Part shown: one piece after another, positions 33,946 to 34,301 of the stretch | Layout: every line of letters begins with the position of its first letter | Position numbering within the stretch: the first letter of the stretch is position 1 | DNA from: an uncultured Lentisphaerota bacterium | GTDB taxonomy: Bacteria > Verrucomicrobiota > Kiritimatiellia > RFP12 > UBA1067 | Assembly: GCA_900320225.1 (NCBI GenBank) | Contig: ONRL01000079.1 | Span: forward strand, 1-34,301 | Direction: 5' to 3' | Length of the DNA: 34,301 nt | Translations under genes and position numbers: made by a program | Notes under the pieces: generated by a model | The model's input: only the letters and a program-made list of their open reading frames with translations | What the model was told of the DNA's origin: nothing | Databases searched by the model: none

Positions 33946-34301
33946 GTGAAAAAAGTTTTTGGCGCACTGGCAGGCGCGGCGTTCGTGTTGGGCGCAGCGG
34001 CAGCCGAGACAAACGAGCTCGAAAGGGCTGAAGTCGAGGAGACCGACGGCGAAGGCCTGACCGTGGAAGTCTCGATGGACGTGTTGAGCGATTACATCTG
34101 GCGCGGAACGATCTGCAACGGAAACCCCGTGTGGCAGCCGTCGGTCACGGTCGGCTACGACGCGGGCGACTACGGTACGCTTTCAGCGAACGTGTGGTCG
34201 ACCTACGACCTCACGCACAAGCGCGGCACGTTCACGAACAGCCGTCGGTCGTGCGGCCTGCAGGAAATCGACTATGGACTGTCTTACGCCAACACGCTCG
34301 G
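33946..34301 (+). CDS. Outer-membrane porin-like protein (3' end outside window)
   Basis: The GTG at 33946 is preceded by AAAGGAGG at seven bases, the strongest ribosome binding site in the window. The 118 visible residues contain a signal peptide (KKVFGALAGAAFVLGAAAAE), a short acidic linker and then alternating strands that begin VEVSMDVLSDYIWRGTICNGNPVWQPSVTVGYD. The SDYIWRG opening and amphipathic strands are those of TorF-like putative porins that form an outer-membrane beta-barrel. It has its own promoter and so need not belong to the efflux operon, although envelope metal traffic is a possible link. The gene runs off the window. Confidence 0.65.
   Translation, partial: MKKVFGALAGAAFVLGAAAAETNELERAEVEETDGEGLTVEVSMDVLSDYIWRGTICNGNPVWQPSVTVGYDAGDYGTLSANVWSTYDLTHKRGTFTNSRRSCGLQEIDYGLSYANTL

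Overview
The window is GC-rich, with AT-rich promoter islands. Its gene content points to a Gram-negative bacterium of the PVC group, most like a gut Kiritimatiellota/Lentisphaerae-type lineage. The grounds are a type III secretion (T3S) chaperone, secreted glycan-active enzymes next to a sodium symporter, an outer-membrane lipoprotein and porin, and many small palindromes and low-complexity repeats. The lineage is an inference; nothing here proves it.

Layout. (1) 1-5219: three tandem genes, the first cut by the window edge, for large cytosolic-looking proteins that share N- and C-terminal modules. They are followed by a small acidic protein that reads as a CesT-type T3S chaperone, so the locus is a candidate effector-family locus. 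A small secreted protein follows, with low-complexity DNA translated in frame. (2) 5.9-8.5 kb: an AT-rich promoter, a DUF234-type AAA ATPase, an unknown gene and a frameshifted remnant. (3) 8.5-12.6 kb: a dnaK-groES-groEL operon behind a near-perfect sigma-54 promoter with upstream TGTGACAC boxes; both DnaK and GroEL lack conserved internal segments. (4) 12.6-19.0 kb: rsmE carrying an in-frame REP-like double hairpin, a sialidase-like/GH28 fusion, a sodium:solute symporter and a beta-propeller glycosidase-like protein. (5) 19.1-25.7 kb: a divergent hisI, secG with a long Ala-Pro-Lys tail, a hemolysin III family protein, a GH-like/GDPD fusion with two inverted REP copies, a broken purC, a truncated Fis-like gene, ybaB without its usual start, and recR. 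(6) 25.7-27.6 kb: tRNA-His on the minus strand and a complete insertion sequence between 17-bp direct repeats. (7) 27.6-33.9 kb: a metal-efflux operon (Cys-rich exported protein, His-rich lipoprotein, TolC-type outer-membrane factor, adaptor with a His-Asp-Glu tract, HME-RND pump). An outer-membrane porin-like gene starts at the right edge.

How they fit together. The 13.5-19 kb genes look like a small polysaccharide or sialoglycan utilisation group (two secreted enzymes around an importer). The 27.6-33.9 kb genes form a tripartite heavy-metal exporter with extra metal-binding proteins. The first 5.2 kb would supply secreted proteins to a T3S system encoded elsewhere. A recurring theme is deletion in otherwise universal genes (groEL, dnaK, purC, ybaB region), which is either real erosion or an assembly problem and should be settled from reads.
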